6,143 nt of DNA from Acidocella sp. (GTDB lineage Bacteria > Pseudomonadota > Alphaproteobacteria > Acetobacterales > Acetobacteraceae), in assembly GCA_029077775.1 (NCBI GenBank), contig JAQNCU010000189.1, forward strand, positions 1 to 6,143. The letters are read 5' to 3'. The position numbers were made by a program, and so were the translations under genes. Positions 6,140-6,143 of the stretch are shown here, in pieces. Under the pieces are notes generated by a model that saw only the letters and a list, made by a program, of their open reading frames with translations, was not told the origin of the DNA and searched no databases. Within the stretch, counting starts at the first letter, position 1, and each line of letters begins with the position of its first letter.

Positions 6140-6143
6140 CTAG

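Overview
The window is GC-rich DNA with every supported gene on the minus strand, so it reads from right to left. Codon and base composition, the EmrB-like transporter tail and the polysaccharide gene set suggest an alphaproteobacterium. Acetobacteraceae (Acidiphilium or Acidocella-like) is my best guess, but this is inference and no rRNA or other marker gene is present.

Layout in the order of transcription: (1) 6139-5822, the last 105 codons of a DHA2-type (EmrB-like) drug efflux permease, preceded in the same frame by a TAG codon at 6142-6140, so the gene looks interrupted or the window edge is faulty. (2) 5821-5614, a 208-base non-coding spacer with three tandem copies of a 44-bp GC-rich repeat, a perfect 16-base palindrome and an abruptly AT-rich candidate promoter. 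(3) 5613-1864, one very large gene (1249 codons) that fuses an N-terminal array of about five degenerate 38-residue repeats, a WbsX/GH99-like domain, a GT4 glycosyltransferase and a GT2 glycosyltransferase. (4) 1821-766, rfbB (rmlB), dTDP-glucose 4,6-dehydratase. (5) 762 to beyond the left edge, rfbA (rmlA), glucose-1-phosphate thymidylyltransferase, with 254 codons visible and the C-terminus cut off.

Genes 3 to 5 are co-oriented with gaps of 42 and 3 bases and probably form one surface-polysaccharide operon starting at the promoter near 5640. RfbA makes dTDP-glucose, and RfbB converts it to dTDP-4-keto-6-deoxyglucose, the precursor of dTDP-L-rhamnose and other dTDP-deoxysugars. The large fusion protein presumably assembles or trims a glycan that uses such a sugar. 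The later pathway genes (rfbC, rfbD) may lie just left of the window. The most notable items are the three-module sugar enzyme with its repeat array, and the tandem 44-bp repeat block between the broken-looking transporter and the promoter. I see no RNA genes, CRISPR arrays, insertion sequences or attachment sites.
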